Below, in pieces: positions 24,804 through 37,481 of a DNA stretch of 64,000 bases. The stretch spans positions 192,013,118 through 192,077,117 of the forward strand of contig CM037878.1 in NCBI GenBank assembly GCA_021292165.1. The letters run 5' to 3'. The stretch is from Shinisaurus crocodilurus (taxonomy: Eukaryota; Chordata; Lepidosauria; Squamata; Shinisauridae). Under the pieces are notes generated by a model. The model saw only the letters and a list, made by a program, of their open reading frames with translations. It did not search any database and had not been told where the DNA came from. A program made the translations under genes and the position numbers. How positions within the stretch are numbered: the first letter of the stretch is position 1; each line of letters begins with the position of its first letter.

Positions 24804-26827
24804 CATTAATTAAAAATTTAATTAAAATAGAACACAATACTTTGCCATGAACTGGCAAGACAGCTATTTATAGGACTTTTGGAGCTCCCCCCCCCTTTCC
24901 TTTAAGAACAAAATGTACAGATATTACTGATTTATTTTTTTTGCAAGAGGGCTCAAATGCCCTCAAACTACTGCTTCAGTTATAGGACTCTTCTAGTATT
25001 CACTCTATAATACTTTTTCACTTTTGCATAAAGGTAGTGACCTTTATGCAAACATATTCCCCACCACACTTGTAATTGTAGAGGACAAAGAAGAAAGGAA
25101 AATAATCACATTTTCCCAGTGAAAAAGTGGGGAGCAACATCAGAAACTAGTGGGGAGCAACAAGTCTTCCCCCTCCCCCATCTTCACATCATTTTGTGAA
25201 GTTGTTGCTGTTGTCTGAAAGTTTGGTGTTCTCCTTTTCATATATCCCTAGCATGGGATCATTCATTTAGAGACTTTTGTTTTAATAAAAAAAGCCTAAA
25301 GCAAAACAAGAAGTTAGGAACAACAAAGCTACCACTCTAGCTAATTGTGGGCAGGAAAGCTTCAGTTTCATATTGGCATGGACAAATTTAATCTGGAAAC
25401 TAACTGTGCACTCCTCACAGCAATTACTGAGCTCTGCAAATTTCACTTTGTACTATGAGAGAAGTCAAACCTTGTCAGTCTCACTTCCCAGTTTTGACAG
25501 CAGAAGTGAAATTGACAGACTTTGTTCAAGCTGTTCAGAACAAAAATTTGAATTTCTATGAATCTGACCTGCAGATTCTGCAGTGGACCAGCTTTTTCTG
25601 AGTCACGCAGATTTCGCAGACTGGCTTTTCGGGGGGGGGGGGGATTTGCACTAATTCGCATTAGTGCTAATGTGAATTACTGCAAGTAGAAAGAAATTCT
25701 GGTTTTAAAAAATCTGATTCCATCAATGCGCAGAAGACGGAACAAAAGACACCTGACAATCCACAAACACAGATGGAACAGATTAAACAAAATCTTTACA
25801 TCCTTAAGTGTAAGGCACATCTCCATGACCCAATGTAAAGCTGTGTCCTGTGAAGCAAGACATGCCACACTATATCCATCTAGATCCAATGAGGATGTGA
25901 TATAGTTATTCAAGTGCAAAGCAAAAAATAAAAAACAGTGGCTGGGGCACACTTTGCAAGATCACGTGGATAAATTTCCCCAAGTTGTGACTTATTCTCC
26001 ACCCTTCTTCCCTAATTTAAATGCGGCAAAACAAGTTTTGCCAATTCCAAAACAAGAGTCCCATACACTTTAATTTAGTCTCCTAAATTACTGGATATAT
26101 TATTGTATTTAAATCAAACTAAAATTCCTTACGCTCTACTACAAGAACTGGTTAGGCATTCAAGAGGGAAGAACACCATCCTGTTCTCTCCAGTAGAGTC
26201 AGAAGTGGCTAGATGATATTCCCTGAAGCATCACTGGAGAGGTTTAAGACTTTATTAAGAATATTCTTTTCAAGTTTGTTATCTGGGCCTCACATCTTCA
26301 GCATAAAGAAATAAATGTGCATTAAGATAAAGAAAAACTAAAAATATTTCACACATACCTACCCACCCTGCCTGCACTTACTTCTAAATCAAAGTAAAAC
26401 CATAGCTTCTTCCTGGCTCACATCAATATGAATGCAGTACAGATCTGAGCAAGACATAATTACTGCTTTTCTCTCAGGGGACTAGGCAGGATCCTTGCAG
26501 CAGAGAAGGCAGAAACCTCGTGACAGGTGTTTAAAACAACTCACTGCTGTTCTCTTGAATTCACCCACCACAAGCCATGATTGCATCGGAACCACTCAAT
26601 TTCTAAGAAAATCTGCATTCTGGCTCACGTGGAGAGCCTCCATAGATAGAGGAGGCTCTCCTTTTCACAAGTACAGGGTGACAGATGTAATGAAGGGGAA
26701 GGGTGGGGCTAGCACACTCACTCTCATCACGTGTTTGCCCTATTCAGGTAGAGAATGCCTGAATAGGGCTTTAGTCACATCTACACCAGTTCAGAAACAT
26801 TCAAAATAGTAGCAGTCCCACATTTAT

Positions 26828-26964
26828 CATTTATTATATCTATATCCTGCCTTTTTTCCTATAAGGAACCCAAGGTGGCTTACACAACCTTCCCCCTCCT
26901 CTCCCTTTTATCCTCACAACAACCTTGTGAGGTAGGTTAGGCTGAGACTCAGTGACTGGCCCAG
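26828..26964 (-). mobile_element. Sauria-type SINE 3' part (copy 4)
   Basis: Minus-strand fragment with the body (complement CCTCACAACAACCTTGTGAG, GGAACCCAAGGTGGCTTACA) and tail, lacking the tRNA-like head. Confidence 0.85.
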
Positions 26965-27716
26965 AAGATGTATGTGATCTCTGAAGCCATACCTTGACTG
27001 AAGATGCCTGAAAGCACAGTGCTGGAGGTTTAATATAAACATTGATCTCAAAGAAGTGGGACCTCCAGTGCAGAGTTTTGGCCTATATCAAGCTTGTAAA
27101 CAGTCATTTGCCTATGTTGAATAAGAACTACCTCCAGACAGCCAGACACAATGGCTGTACTGTTTTGCCTTTTACACTCTTGGTAAACAACAAATGACTT
27201 GGTTTGGTACATGGAAGTTCATGGACTAGTAAAAATGTTTCTGGGCTAGTAACTTTTGTGGGCTGATTTGCAAGCCTGGCCCATATGTATTTTTGTGACT
27301 ATGTTTTGCAATTTCAGTTCTACACTTACATCTGAAAACATATGGAGAGTGATCCAAAAATTGTACAAGAACTCTATTTAACAGCAAACAGTCAGTGAAC
27401 ATTGTAGTGGTATCAAAGCACTGAAATCACCACCATCCAACAGTAGCCACACTTTGTTCCTTGTAGAACATGATCTCAGATGAAATGCTGCTGAGCTGGT
27501 TTGGTAGTGTTCAGTACCACATACATGCTGACAGTAAGTTGCCAAACTCCTTCCTTTTTTAATATAGGAGTTTACAAGCAAAAATCTGATATGCACTGGT
27601 CTTCAGAGTACAAAAGCATAGTTTAAAGCTACAGTCCTATGCAAAAAGTACTGGAGCTTATGTGTATAAGTATGGGCTGAATTACACCTTAATTCATAGC
27701 AACTTTTAACTGAATA

Positions 27717-27980
27717 TATTTATTTATTTATTTATTATATTTATTAATCGCCCATCTGGCCGGCCACCCGGCCACCCTGGGCGATGCACAATTAAAATAA
27801 TACAATAAAACAATACAATAAAATATAATAATTAAAACAGTATAAAAAATTCTTTTAAAATCCTAACCCACCCCATATTCCAGCCTGAACAGCCATGTTT
27901 TTAATGCACGGCGGAAGCTCATCACGGAGGGGGCATGGCGAAGGTCACTAGGGAAGAACATTTCATCTGTGGAAGACCTG
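27717..27980 (-). mobile_element. LINE 3' end, minus strand
   Basis: (TTTA)n at the left, then CGCCCATCTGGCCGGCCACC, CAATAAAACAATACAATAAA and the coding-end complement CATGTTTTTAATGCACGGCG, GAAGCTCATCACGG. Confidence 0.6.
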
Positions 27981-28269
27981 AATGAATACCACTTCAAACT
28001 GAACTCATATTTTAAATATATTTTTACTTGGAGTAAGGGAGCAGTTGGCAACACAGCTCAAAACTGAATTCAGTACATATATTAGCAACTTACAGAGAGA
28101 TTAATAAAAGAAAACATGGTTAGCAAGTTCATTTGCAGTTCAGTGCTATAATATTTACCATCATACAACTTTACTTAGTAACACAAGTCAATAGATGATT
28201 AGGGAGACACACTGCAAAAGTGTCAGGGGATCAAGAAAAATATAGAAGGTGCTACAATTCCTCTAGGTA

Positions 28270-28308
28270 GTGCTCATAGTCATAGGCAAGTGCTCATAGT
28301 CATAGGCA
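28270..28308. repeat. Short tandem duplication
   Basis: GTGCTCATAGTCATAGGCAA occurs twice in succession. Confidence 0.9.
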
Positions 28309-28789
28309 ACTCCCAGGGAAAGTAGTTCCACTATTCCTTTCAGTGACCTGTTTTTTCTTGACTTTGGCCAGGAGGCAAAATGTTCACCCATCCATTCCTT
28401 TCTAATTGCAGGCAGATATGCAGGCACTGTGATCCTTGAACTATCAAATCTTGATTGAAAGTGCAGGGGAAGCATTGTCAACACAGCACCCTTTCCATGT
28501 CATCAGCCTTGAAATAGAAAATATGCAGCCCTAAGCTGCAATCCTCACACCACATCTCAGTAAATCCCACCAATTTCAGGATATATTCCAAGACTAATTT
28601 GAGGATGAAGTTAGGGACAAGCTCGATTGGGGGTGGTGCTGGGGAAGTCCAGCGAACTCGCCAGGCTCTACCCCCTGAGCTCCGCTCGCCCTACCTTTTC
28701 CCCAGCTCAACTTGCGTTCTTGCAAGCTGAGCTGGAGAAAGCGACTTCCGGGTTCTGGTGCTATGTTGTTTATGTAGAAAATGGCCTCA

Positions 28790-28848
28790 TTTGCACAAAT
28801 TAGCCTGTAATTTGCACAAATTAGCCTGTAATTTGCACAAATTAGGCC
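28790..28848. repeat. Three-unit tandem repeat, 20-bp unit
   Basis: AATTTGCACAAATTAGCCTGT-type unit repeated three times at 28787-28848 (20-21 bp period). Confidence 0.88.
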
Positions 28849-29781
28849 GTTTTAAGGCCTGAGTGAATAAAAAGGTCTTCACTTGGCACCAAAAAAGGCT
28901 GTAAAGATGACACCAGGCAATCCTCTCTGGGCTACCACTACCAAAAAGGCCCTCTACCCACTTTACTTCATTAGGTGGGGGCACTTAGAGCAGGACCTCT
29001 GCAGATTTTAAGATTTAGGTAGGTACATTATGAGAGGTGGTGGTCTTTCAGGTCACCTGGTCCCAAATTATTTGGGGCTTTAATGGTTAAAACCTGCACT
29101 TTAAAATTGGGCCCAGAAATGCTAACTCCATGTTTCAATGCTTGGTCCATGTTTCAAGGCCAAATCTCTCTGAGCAGAGGAAAACAACAGGGGCTAGCCT
29201 TAATTCCTGCTGCTGATAGCAGAAAGCTCAACTGGATAGATCTTGCTCTGATACAGCAAGAATATTCACAGCTGTCTTTAGACTCTCTGTCTTAATTGTC
29301 ACACATGTACCTTGACTGAAATTGTTAAGCATATAAATACCGTACAGACTTTATTAACAAAACCTGTATTTTTCATGTTACAACATTAAAATACAATATA
29401 AAACAATAAAAACATCTCTAATTCTTACGATAAAATATACTTTTTTCTAGAAAAGGCTCCTAAGTGTGGAGTGGGGAAGAAAGTTCTTCCCACTTGCGTG
29501 TTTGCAGCATCTTTCTGAAGTGTTACAAACACTAATTATAGTTTGTCAGAATGGTTGCATGAATATTTCATCTTGGGTGACACTGAAAGTGACTTAAAAA
29601 AAAAAAAAAAGTATCTCAAGGAGCTATTATGAACATATTCCATCCCAGCACTAAAAAAAAACCCACACAGCTTCTCTGTAGCTGTCTGAAACCACTTTTT
29701 GACCATACCTTAGCTAGTCATTATTTTACCAGTATGCCTAGAACTAGGCTTTAGGATTTTGATGAGAATTATACAAAAGTC

Positions 29782-29936
29782 AATGGCCAGTTTGCACAAT
29801 CACTGCAATCCACCATGGCCTATTTAACACCCCACTGGGGTTTGAATATTCAAAAAGAGCCACTGGCATGCCCCACAACCCACCATGGCTTAAATAAGCC
29901 ATGGTGGGCTGTAGTGATCATACAAACCCAGTCTAT
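29782..29936. mobile_element. Inverted-repeat MITE (CCACCATGG type)
   Basis: Left GGCCAGTTTGCACAATCACT then CAATCCACCATGG; right CCATGGTGGGCTGTAGTGAT then CATACAAACCCAGTC. Relatives with similar ends lie at 39177-40138 and 53467-53802. Confidence 0.65.
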
Positions 29937-30156
29937 GTTTTTCCTCAAGTTCAAGGTACAGTCCGCCATACATGGTCCTTGGCAATTAAAAATATCAAAC
30001 AAGAGCAATTCGTTCAGTGATGGGAAAACAGAAGGCTGAATATTTTTCATGCCCACAAAGAAAGAACAACCAATTTTAAACAAAAATCTACACTTATTTT
30101 CAGTGTGAGATGTTTATCAACACTATTCTTTTTTCTCTAATGCTCTAATCAATTAC

Positions 30157-30226
30157 TTGAAAGTAAGTCCCACTGAACTCAATGGAGCTTACATTCAAGT
30201 AGATGTACAGGATTGCACTGTAAATG
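30157..30226. repeat. Palindromic CAATCCTATGCA repeat (copy 2)
   Basis: GTAAGTCCCACTGAACTCAA and GATTGCACTG; left end eroded. Confidence 0.7.
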
Positions 30227-30886
30227 CTCTTAACATGACCTTGGAAGATCAACCTCTGATCCAAAGAAATTGATAAGGGAATCAGAAGATGAGCCCTGTA
30301 TGTAGCAACTTCCTACTAGTAAAAAGATATGTGGACAACAAAAGGTGACAAGTGTGCTTGCTTCAGTTTCTGTTTCTGTTCCATAATCACAATAATAGTA
30401 TTTTCCTCTCTCATCTTTCTGGTATGTTAATTACTAATACCGGTAATTAATTCATGAGTGCAGGTTTGTTCCTGTAGCACTACCCATGATTTGGCATTAC
30501 ATGTGAATTAGCTCATGCTAAGATCTTAGCATGAAACTAATGAAGAAGAAAATTATACAAAGCAAGGATAAGTAGTAGTCATACCATTTTAGTATTGAAA
30601 TAGCTGTTAAGGAGCAGAGAGATTAAATTGTGTTAACTCACATTTCTAGAGAAGTAGCATCCTATTATGAATGCTATTTCTATCCCTGGTTAATCCTTTG
30701 GATCAGGTTGGATATTAAAATAATACTTGCCTAAATAATGAATTCTATATATACAAGCAGAATTTTCCTGTATTTATTCATAGCCACTGAATACAGGAAG
30801 CTTTATTTCTTTGTTTGTTTGTGTTTAAAGTCTTATTTTGCTTTCTGAAAATGCCCAAGCTTGTATTTCAATGAGACCTTCTAAAG

Positions 30887-31528
30887 CTGGGCTGCCCAAC
30901 GTGGTGCCTGTGGGCAACAATGTGCCCACAGGCACCTCTGTTGATGCCTGCCAGGCTCCATGTCTCTGATTTTTTAAACTTTTTTTAACTGGGAGGCTGG
31001 CACGCTACAAAGTGAAGTACTAGCCTCCAGCGCCATCTTTATTTCCAGGAATGCCTCTGGGCCCCTCGTGGGCCCCAGAGGCACTCTTAGAAAATAAAAA
31101 TGTCAGGTGGCCAGTGCTTTGTTCTGTAGCGTACCTAGCCACCCAGAACAAAAGAAAAAGGTAAACTGGGGAATGGTAGGGAGCAGGAGGGCGAATTTTG
31201 CCTGTGCTGTGTGTTTCTCTGAACATTACCAGAAGCACCCGTGAACCAGGTGCTGGAACAGAAAATTGTAGGTTCAAAAAAGTGGATCTGTGTTATGGGA
31301 CTCACACGCTACATAGGGTCTTGTACATAGGTGCTCGGGCAAGTTTCTTTTAGCCTTGCTACTTTGCCTTCCAGGAAATGGGTATTTTGTGACTGGCGAT
31401 GCCCACCATGGCAGCAATTTTCTCAATGGGCAAGCCCCCACCACAAGGCAGCAATTTTGTGTGAGTGCCCATGACACTCAAAATTCCAAATGTGCCCACT
31501 GGCCCAAAGAAAGGTTAGGGACCTCTGT
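30887..31528. mobile_element. hAT-like element, same broad family as 56306-57045
   Basis: Left end has GGGCTGCCCAACGTGGTGCC and GTGGGCAACAATGTGCCCAC; right end TGCCCACTGGCCCAAAG then GGTTAGGGACCTCTG, inverted to the family's left end. No clear target duplication. Confidence 0.55.
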
Positions 31529-31542
31529 CCTTTGGTGTCCCT

Positions 31543-31668
31543 TGTCAAGGTTCCACTACTGCCGGGACCCCTTGATCTGCTTGTTGAAGATCTCTGCCTC
31601 TTCTCAAAGCCTCTCCTGTTCCAGGAGACCAATCCTTTGCGGGTCCCGGCAGTAGTGGAACCTTGACA
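31543..31668. mobile_element. 126-bp element with a perfect 28-bp terminal inverted repeat
   Basis: Both ends begin TGTCAAGGTTCCACTACTGC (plus 8 further matching bases), perfectly inverted. Flanked by TCCCT on each side (31538-31542, 31669-31673), a probable 5-bp duplication. Interior about 70 bp without coding potential. Superfamily unclear. Confidence 0.8.
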
Positions 31669-32189
31669 TCCCTAAGCTGGAAACCAGCTATCAATAATGG
31701 TGCCCTCCCAATTATCACTGGGAGGGCATTTTAAAGACTAAACATAGGACCATGGTGGAAGATAATTGTTATTGATTGCCAGAGAGCCATCAGAATTTAA
31801 GCACCTAATTTACCTGTTACACCTGCAGAGCTTGTTGAAACAAATGCTGAAATTAGGGTTTTACCAAAGTAAAAACAAAGTATACATTTGTTTCAACATT
31901 TACATTCCACCCATGAGAATTCTGGTAATTTGTCAAATGTCTCATTCACTTCAAGTACTTTTTTTCTAATTTATACATGAGTTTTCCAAGTAAGCACTGG
32001 AAGATAAAATGATGACTGCAATGATAAATCATGAAACTGTGACACGTGACATTAAGAAACAAAACTAATTTCAGAATTTTTAATATTTTTAATATCACTC
32101 TGAAGATGTTAAGCCAGAAAGAGAACAAGAGAAGGAAGCAACTCACTATTTCAACCATCAAAAATACAGGATAAGGCTATAAATAAGCT

Positions 32190-35100
32190 AGCTTCCTGTT
32201 GAAGAAAAGTTACATCTCCACAGTACTAGAGCATCTTCACTCTCCTCCTACAGATAACTTCCTCCTACAGAAAGTGGAGGAAGGAACTAGAGGATCAGCT
32301 ATCCTTGACCTGATTCTAACCAACAGAGATGAGTTAGTGGATAAAGTTTCGGGAACTCTGGGGAAAAGTGGCCATGTTCTACTTGAGTTCTTGATTCTAA
32401 AGGAAGCAAAAGCTGAGTGTTAGCCAAACACGTACCCTGGATTTCAGGAAAGCCAATTTTAATAAACTCAGAACAATGATAAGTAAGGTCCCATGGCAAG
32501 CGACTCTAATGAGAAAAGTAGCCCAGGATGGGTGGGAGTTTTTAAAAAAGTAAATTCTTAAGGCACAATGACAAACAATTCACACAAGGAAAAAAGGCAG
32601 AGGGCAACAGAAGACGCCAATGGGGCTTCACAAAAAACTCAGAGATGACCTGAAAACAAAAATGGACACATATAGGTTGTGGAAGGAAGGCCGGGCTACA
32701 AGGGAAGAGTACAGGCAAGGTAGCACAGAACTGGAGGAATTGTGTCAGGAAGCTAAAGCTGAGAATGAGCTAAGGCTAGCGAGGAATGCTAAAAACAACA
32801 AGAAAGCTTTCTTCAGATACATGCATAGTAAAAGACAGAGGAAAGAAATGGTGGTTCAACTACGCAATGAGGATGGCAAATTGATAACAGAAGACAAAGA
32901 AAAGGCAGAAGTGTTCAATTCCTACTTCGGCTCATCGGCTCAGTCTTCTCCCAAAAGAGAGTTTATGTCCCCCCCGGCAAACCTGAAGTGCAGACTGAAG
33001 GGGCAGGATTACAGTTTGAGATTGATAGGCAAATGGTCAAGGAGCACCTGATTACTTTGAACGAGTTTAAATCTCCAGGGCCTGATGAAATGCATCCTAG
33101 AGTAATAAAGGAACTGGCAGAAGAACTCTCAGAACCACCGCCTATTATCATTGAGAAATCATGGAGGACAGGTGAAGTGCCAGATGACTGGAGGAGAGCA
33201 AATGTTGTTCCTATCTTCAAAATAATAATAATAATAATAATAATATATTATTATTATTATTATTATTCTTACCCACCTCTCCATTCAGACTGAGGCGGGG
33301 AACAACCATAACATAAAATACATAAGTAGTTAAAAACACAGCAAATATTATTAAAATATTCTTAAAAACCTTTAAAAGTATACTAAAAATTCTTAAAATT
33401 CCACTGGGTAGGCCTGTCGGAAGAGGTCAGTCTTTATGGCCTTTTTAAAGGCCAAAAGACTGTCTAGTTGACGAGTCTCCTCCGACAGGCCATTCCACAG
33501 TCTGGGAGCAGCAGAAGAGAATGTCCTCTGGGTAGTACTCGCCAGCCTAGTCTTGGCCGACTGGAGTAAATTCCTCCCAGAGGACCTAAGTGTGCGGGCC
33601 GGATTGTTACGGGAGAAGGCGATCCTGCAGGTAACCCGGACCCAAACCATGTAGGGCTTTAAAGGTGATAACCAACACTTTATACTTCGCCCAGAAACTG
33701 ATTGGCAGCCAGTGTAATGCTTTTAAAGCTGGTGTAATATGGGCACCACTAGATGTACTGGTGACCAATCTGGCTGCCATATTTTGCACCAATTGAAGTT
33801 TCCGAACTAGGTACAAAGGTAGCCCTATGTACAGCGCAAGAAGGGCAAGAAGGAGGAACCAGTCAGTCTGACATCAATCCCTGGGAAAATTTTGGAGCAG
33901 ATTATAAAGAAGTCAGTCTGCAAGCACTTTGAAAACAATGCAGTGATTACTAGAAGCCAGCATGGATTTGTCAAGAACAAATCCTGCCAGACTAATCTGA
34001 TCTCATTTTTTTGATCCGGTAACCTCCCTTGTGGACTGTGGGAATGCTGTGGACATCATATATCTGGACTTCAGCAAAGCTTTCGACAAAGTGCCTCATG
34101 ATATCCTGATTAGCAAGCTAGCTAAAAGTGGGCTGGACGGAACAACTATCAGGTGGATCCACAATTGGCTACAGAATCGGACTCAAAGAGTGCTTATCAA
34201 TGGTACCTTCTCAAACTGGGGAGAGGTAACGAGCGGGGTACGACAGGGCTCGGTCCTGGGCCCAGTGCTATTCAACATTTTTATTAATGACTAGGATGAG
34301 GAGGTGCAGGGAATGCTAATCAAATTTGCAGATGACACAAAGTTGGGTGGAACAGCTGATAGTCTGGAAGACAGAAACAAAATTCAAAGCGATCTCGATA
34401 GGCTGGAGCGCTGGGCCGAAAACAACAGAATGAAATTTAATAGGGATAAATGCCAAGTGCTGCACCTAGGGAAAGGAAACCAAATGCACAGTTACAGAAT
34501 GGGGGACACTTGGCTCAACAATACCACAAGGGAGAAGGATCTTGGAATTGTGGTAGATCACAAACTGAATATGAGCCAGCAATGCGATGTGGCTGCAAAG
34601 AAGGCAAATGCTATTTTGGGCGGCATTAATAGAAGTATAGCTTCCAAATCGCGTGAAGTGATAATTCCCCTTTACTCGGCACTGGTTAGGCCTCATCTTG
34701 AGTACTGCGTCCAGTTCTGGGCACCACACTTTAAGAAGGATGTAGACAAACTGGAGAGGGTTCAGAGGAGGGCAACAAAGATGATTAAGGGACTGGAAAC
34801 AAGGTCCTATGAGGAGAGACTGAAAGAACTGGGCATGTTTAGCCTTCAGAAGAGGAGACTGAGGGGAGATATGATAGCACTCTTCCAGTACTTGAAGGGA
34901 TGTCACACAGAGGAGGGCCAGGATCTCTTCTCAATCATCCCAGTTTGCAGGACACGGAATAATGGGCTCAAGTTACAGGAACCCAGATTCCACCTAAACA
35001 TCAGGAAAAAATTCTTGACTGTTAGAGCAGTAAGACAAAGGAACCAATTACCTAGGGAGGTGGTGAGCTCTCCCACTCTGGAGGCATTCAAGGTGCAGCT

Positions 35101-35217
35101 GGATGGCCATCTGTCAGGGATGCTTTGACTTGGATTCCTGCATTGGGCAGGGGGTTGGACTTTATGGCCTTATAGGCCTCTTCCAACTCTACTTTTCTAT
35201 GATTCTATGATTCCTAT
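32190..35217 (+). mobile_element. CR1-type LINE, 5'-truncated, interrupted and inactive
   Basis: A 5'-truncated CR1 retrotransposon. It starts in the C-terminal part of the endonuclease region ([20 protein letters not shown] near 32290) and continues through the linker (32620-32990) and the reverse transcriptase. Recognisable RT blocks are ELAEELSE...DWRRANVVPIFK (33110-33222), HGFVKNKSCQTNL (33960-34005), [14 protein letters not shown] (34060-34105), [19 protein letters not shown] (34236-34292) and the catalytic FADD (34325-34336), then the thumb and C-terminal domain to a stop at about 35128. Breaks: a frameshift near 32988, an insertion at 33222-33830, a frameshift near 34012-34030 and an in-frame TAG right after FIND at 34292. 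The 3'UTR is short, reads CCTGCATTGGGCAGGGGGTT and ends in the 8-bp-periodic TGATTCTATGATTC tail typical of CR1. No polyA. Confidence 0.93.
33222..33830 (-). mobile_element. L2-type LINE 3' fragment nested in the CR1
   Basis: Interrupts the CR1 reverse transcriptase between VVPIFK and KKGKKE. Read on the minus strand it encodes a LINE ORF2 C-terminus: VRKLQLVQNMAARLVTSTSS, ALKALHWLPISFWAKYKVLV and TFKALHGLGPGYLQDRLLP, then ARTLRSSGRNLL and SSAAPRLWNGLSEE. This wording is typical of the L2 group of vertebrates. The 3' end is a TTA/TAA microsatellite at 33222-33270, on the low-coordinate side as expected for minus orientation. It is younger than the host CR1, since it sits inside it. I found no clear target duplication. 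Confidence 0.88.
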
Positions 35218-36851
35218 ATTATACACATGCTATACAACTAAGTTCTCCCAGGGAACAAAGCTATTTGGCTAGTAAGCAATTCCCTCCCTTGAGTCTCCTT
35301 TGCTAATGCTTCACTCTTAAAAGTACCTTTAAATATACATTCAGTCATGCAACTAAAAATGCAGCCATATTTTTATGAAAATATGGTAGAAAAATCTATA
35401 ACACTGCACCTCCAAGATCACTGTACCCACACAATGTCATTCCGGAGAATATGATGTAAATGCCCTCCAACATCATTTCATTTAGACCAACTATCTTAGA
35501 ATGAAGTCCAAGTTACACATCACTTTCTTTTTTACTCTAAAGTAAGCACAGGAGACCCAATCTTACTTTACTCTAAAAGTAAGCACAGGGCCCTAGTGTG
35601 TATGTGTGTGTGTGTGGGGGGGGCTTAACCCTTTGTAGTTACTACGGGCCTGATCCAGATTGGGGGGCCTGCACCTGTAAAAAATTGATCCAGTTGATTT
35701 AAAGGATCATTTAAAACAAATGTATTTAAAAGACAACACACATCTTCAAAGCAATGTTAATTTTGGGTCTGAGAATCAAAGGATTGGCTGGTGCACCTAA
35801 GCAATCAGTTCCCTGACCCAATTCTCAGCTCCTAAGCCCCTCATAACATCAGAACAGCCAGCCAATGCAGGTGGAAAGCTCTGCAAACATAGGGACAGAC
35901 AACGGACTATAAAAACAGCATTAGCTAATAGCATCAAGAAAGTTGGAGCAAGCACAGAAAATAGAATTCTGCCACTTCCTCACTCCTGTACCTGCCAAAA
36001 AGGCTTGCCACAACTGCTGCCTTCTCTTCCAGCAGATGCTCCGGAGAGCCCCACCAACTGCTCTCCCGCAATAGCATTTGCTACAGTGGTAGAGTGAAGC
36101 CAGAAGGGTTCTCTGGAGCAGCTACCCACTTGGTAATGCTACCGGTGCTCCAGGGATTCCCATCTGTTCCAGCCTCCCACTGTTGGCAAATGTTGCAGCA
36201 ACAAATGGCAAGTGGGGGCTCTCTGGAGCAGCCACCCAACCTCTGTTTCACCCTGAGGGGATCCTCAGAGTGAAACAGAAGTCAGGTGGCTGCTCTCAGC
36301 CACTCACCCACTGGCTCGCACTGAGAATCCTCTCAGCAGGACCCAGACTGCAGGTGGGAGGGCTCTCATGAGATCTACACCAGCAGCCTCTTCAAGCCAA
36401 GAGTCAACACAAAGGCAATAAAGGTAGGGTGGGGGCAAGCAATGAGGCAAGGGGAGGGGGTGGAGGGCGCGCAACGAGGAAAGGAGGTAGGGGGACACCA
36501 CACAGTAAAGGGAAGGGGGCAGTGACACGGTGCGGCAGCATGTGTGCTCTCCCGCCTCAGGTGGTTTGAGAGTTTGCACCAGGATTGGAAGGTGAGGAGG
36601 ACAACAGACACTGACGGACCATCAGAGGAAACAGGATTCAACCACATCTATGACCCACTGGATAGACCAATTTCCCCTGGCTTGTAGGAGAAAAAGTTAG
36701 CTGTCTAAACTGTACTATTAATATATAGGCATTTAGACAGTAATGTTGTAACAGTCCATAATTATGACCACCACGGGAGAACTGGAGCAAGGTTTTGTCT
36801 CACTTTGCACTCAGCTTTGGACTGGTATGACTGGCATGAGAAACTTTAGAT

Positions 36852-37006
36852 TTTCATAGATCACAGAGTTGGAAGGAGCCTACAAGGCTATCGAGTCCAA
36901 CCCCCTGCTCAATGCAGGAAACTAGAGGAGGGGTCTCCCATCCAAGTAATAACCAGGCCTGACCCTGCTTAGCTTTCCACACTCAGACAAGCTGAGCCAG
37001 CATAAG
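36852..37006 (-). mobile_element. 5S-rRNA-derived SINE with CR1-like tail (copy 3)
   Basis: Full-length minus-strand copy. The + strand shows the complement of the tail first (GTTGGAAGGAGCCTACAAGG), then of the C box (GGTCTCCCATCCAAGTA) and A box (GACCCTGCTTAGCTTT). Head and tail are both intact. Confidence 0.9.
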
Positions 37007-37086
37007 CCACAGGCCTTACATTGCTTCTGCCTTCTCCAGAAACTCAAATGAGAAGTGATACAAGACCTCTGCCAGAGGGTTTAGGG

Positions 37087-37222
37087 CAGGGGTGGGGAAC
37101 ATGCAATCCAGCAACATCTGGATGGCAACAACTCGCATCAGCTCTAGCCAGCATAGCTAATAGTGAGGGATGATGGGAGTTGCAGTCTAATATCTAATAT
37201 CTAAACACATTCCCCATCCCTG
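37087..37222. mobile_element. hAT-like MITE, 136 bp
   Basis: Ends CAGGGGTGGGGAACATG and CATTCCCCATCCCTG. Flanks GTTTAGGG and ATTTAGGA match at 6 of 8. Confidence 0.82.
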
Positions 37223-37481
37223 ATTTAGGATTATCAGAGGAGGGGAAGATCTTTTCTCCCACTTCACAATAGGCTTAGGAAAGGGTAAGAAGCAGCAAGT
37301 CTACGCAATGCCTGTTGCAAAGTGAGACATGACACAGCCTATTCCCATGTGCCAGAGAACTCATGTCAGGACAAACTAAAAAGAATAACTGGATACAAAA
37401 CCAAGGCAAGATTTGTGGACTCCTCTATACTGAGATTTGTACACTCTCAGTTGTTTTGACGTTTTAGTGTACAACTGAGTA

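Noticed and set aside
34031..35128. An intact, active CR1 reverse transcriptase
   Set aside because: An in-frame TAG follows FIND at 34292, frameshifts occur upstream and the element is 5'-truncated and interrupted.
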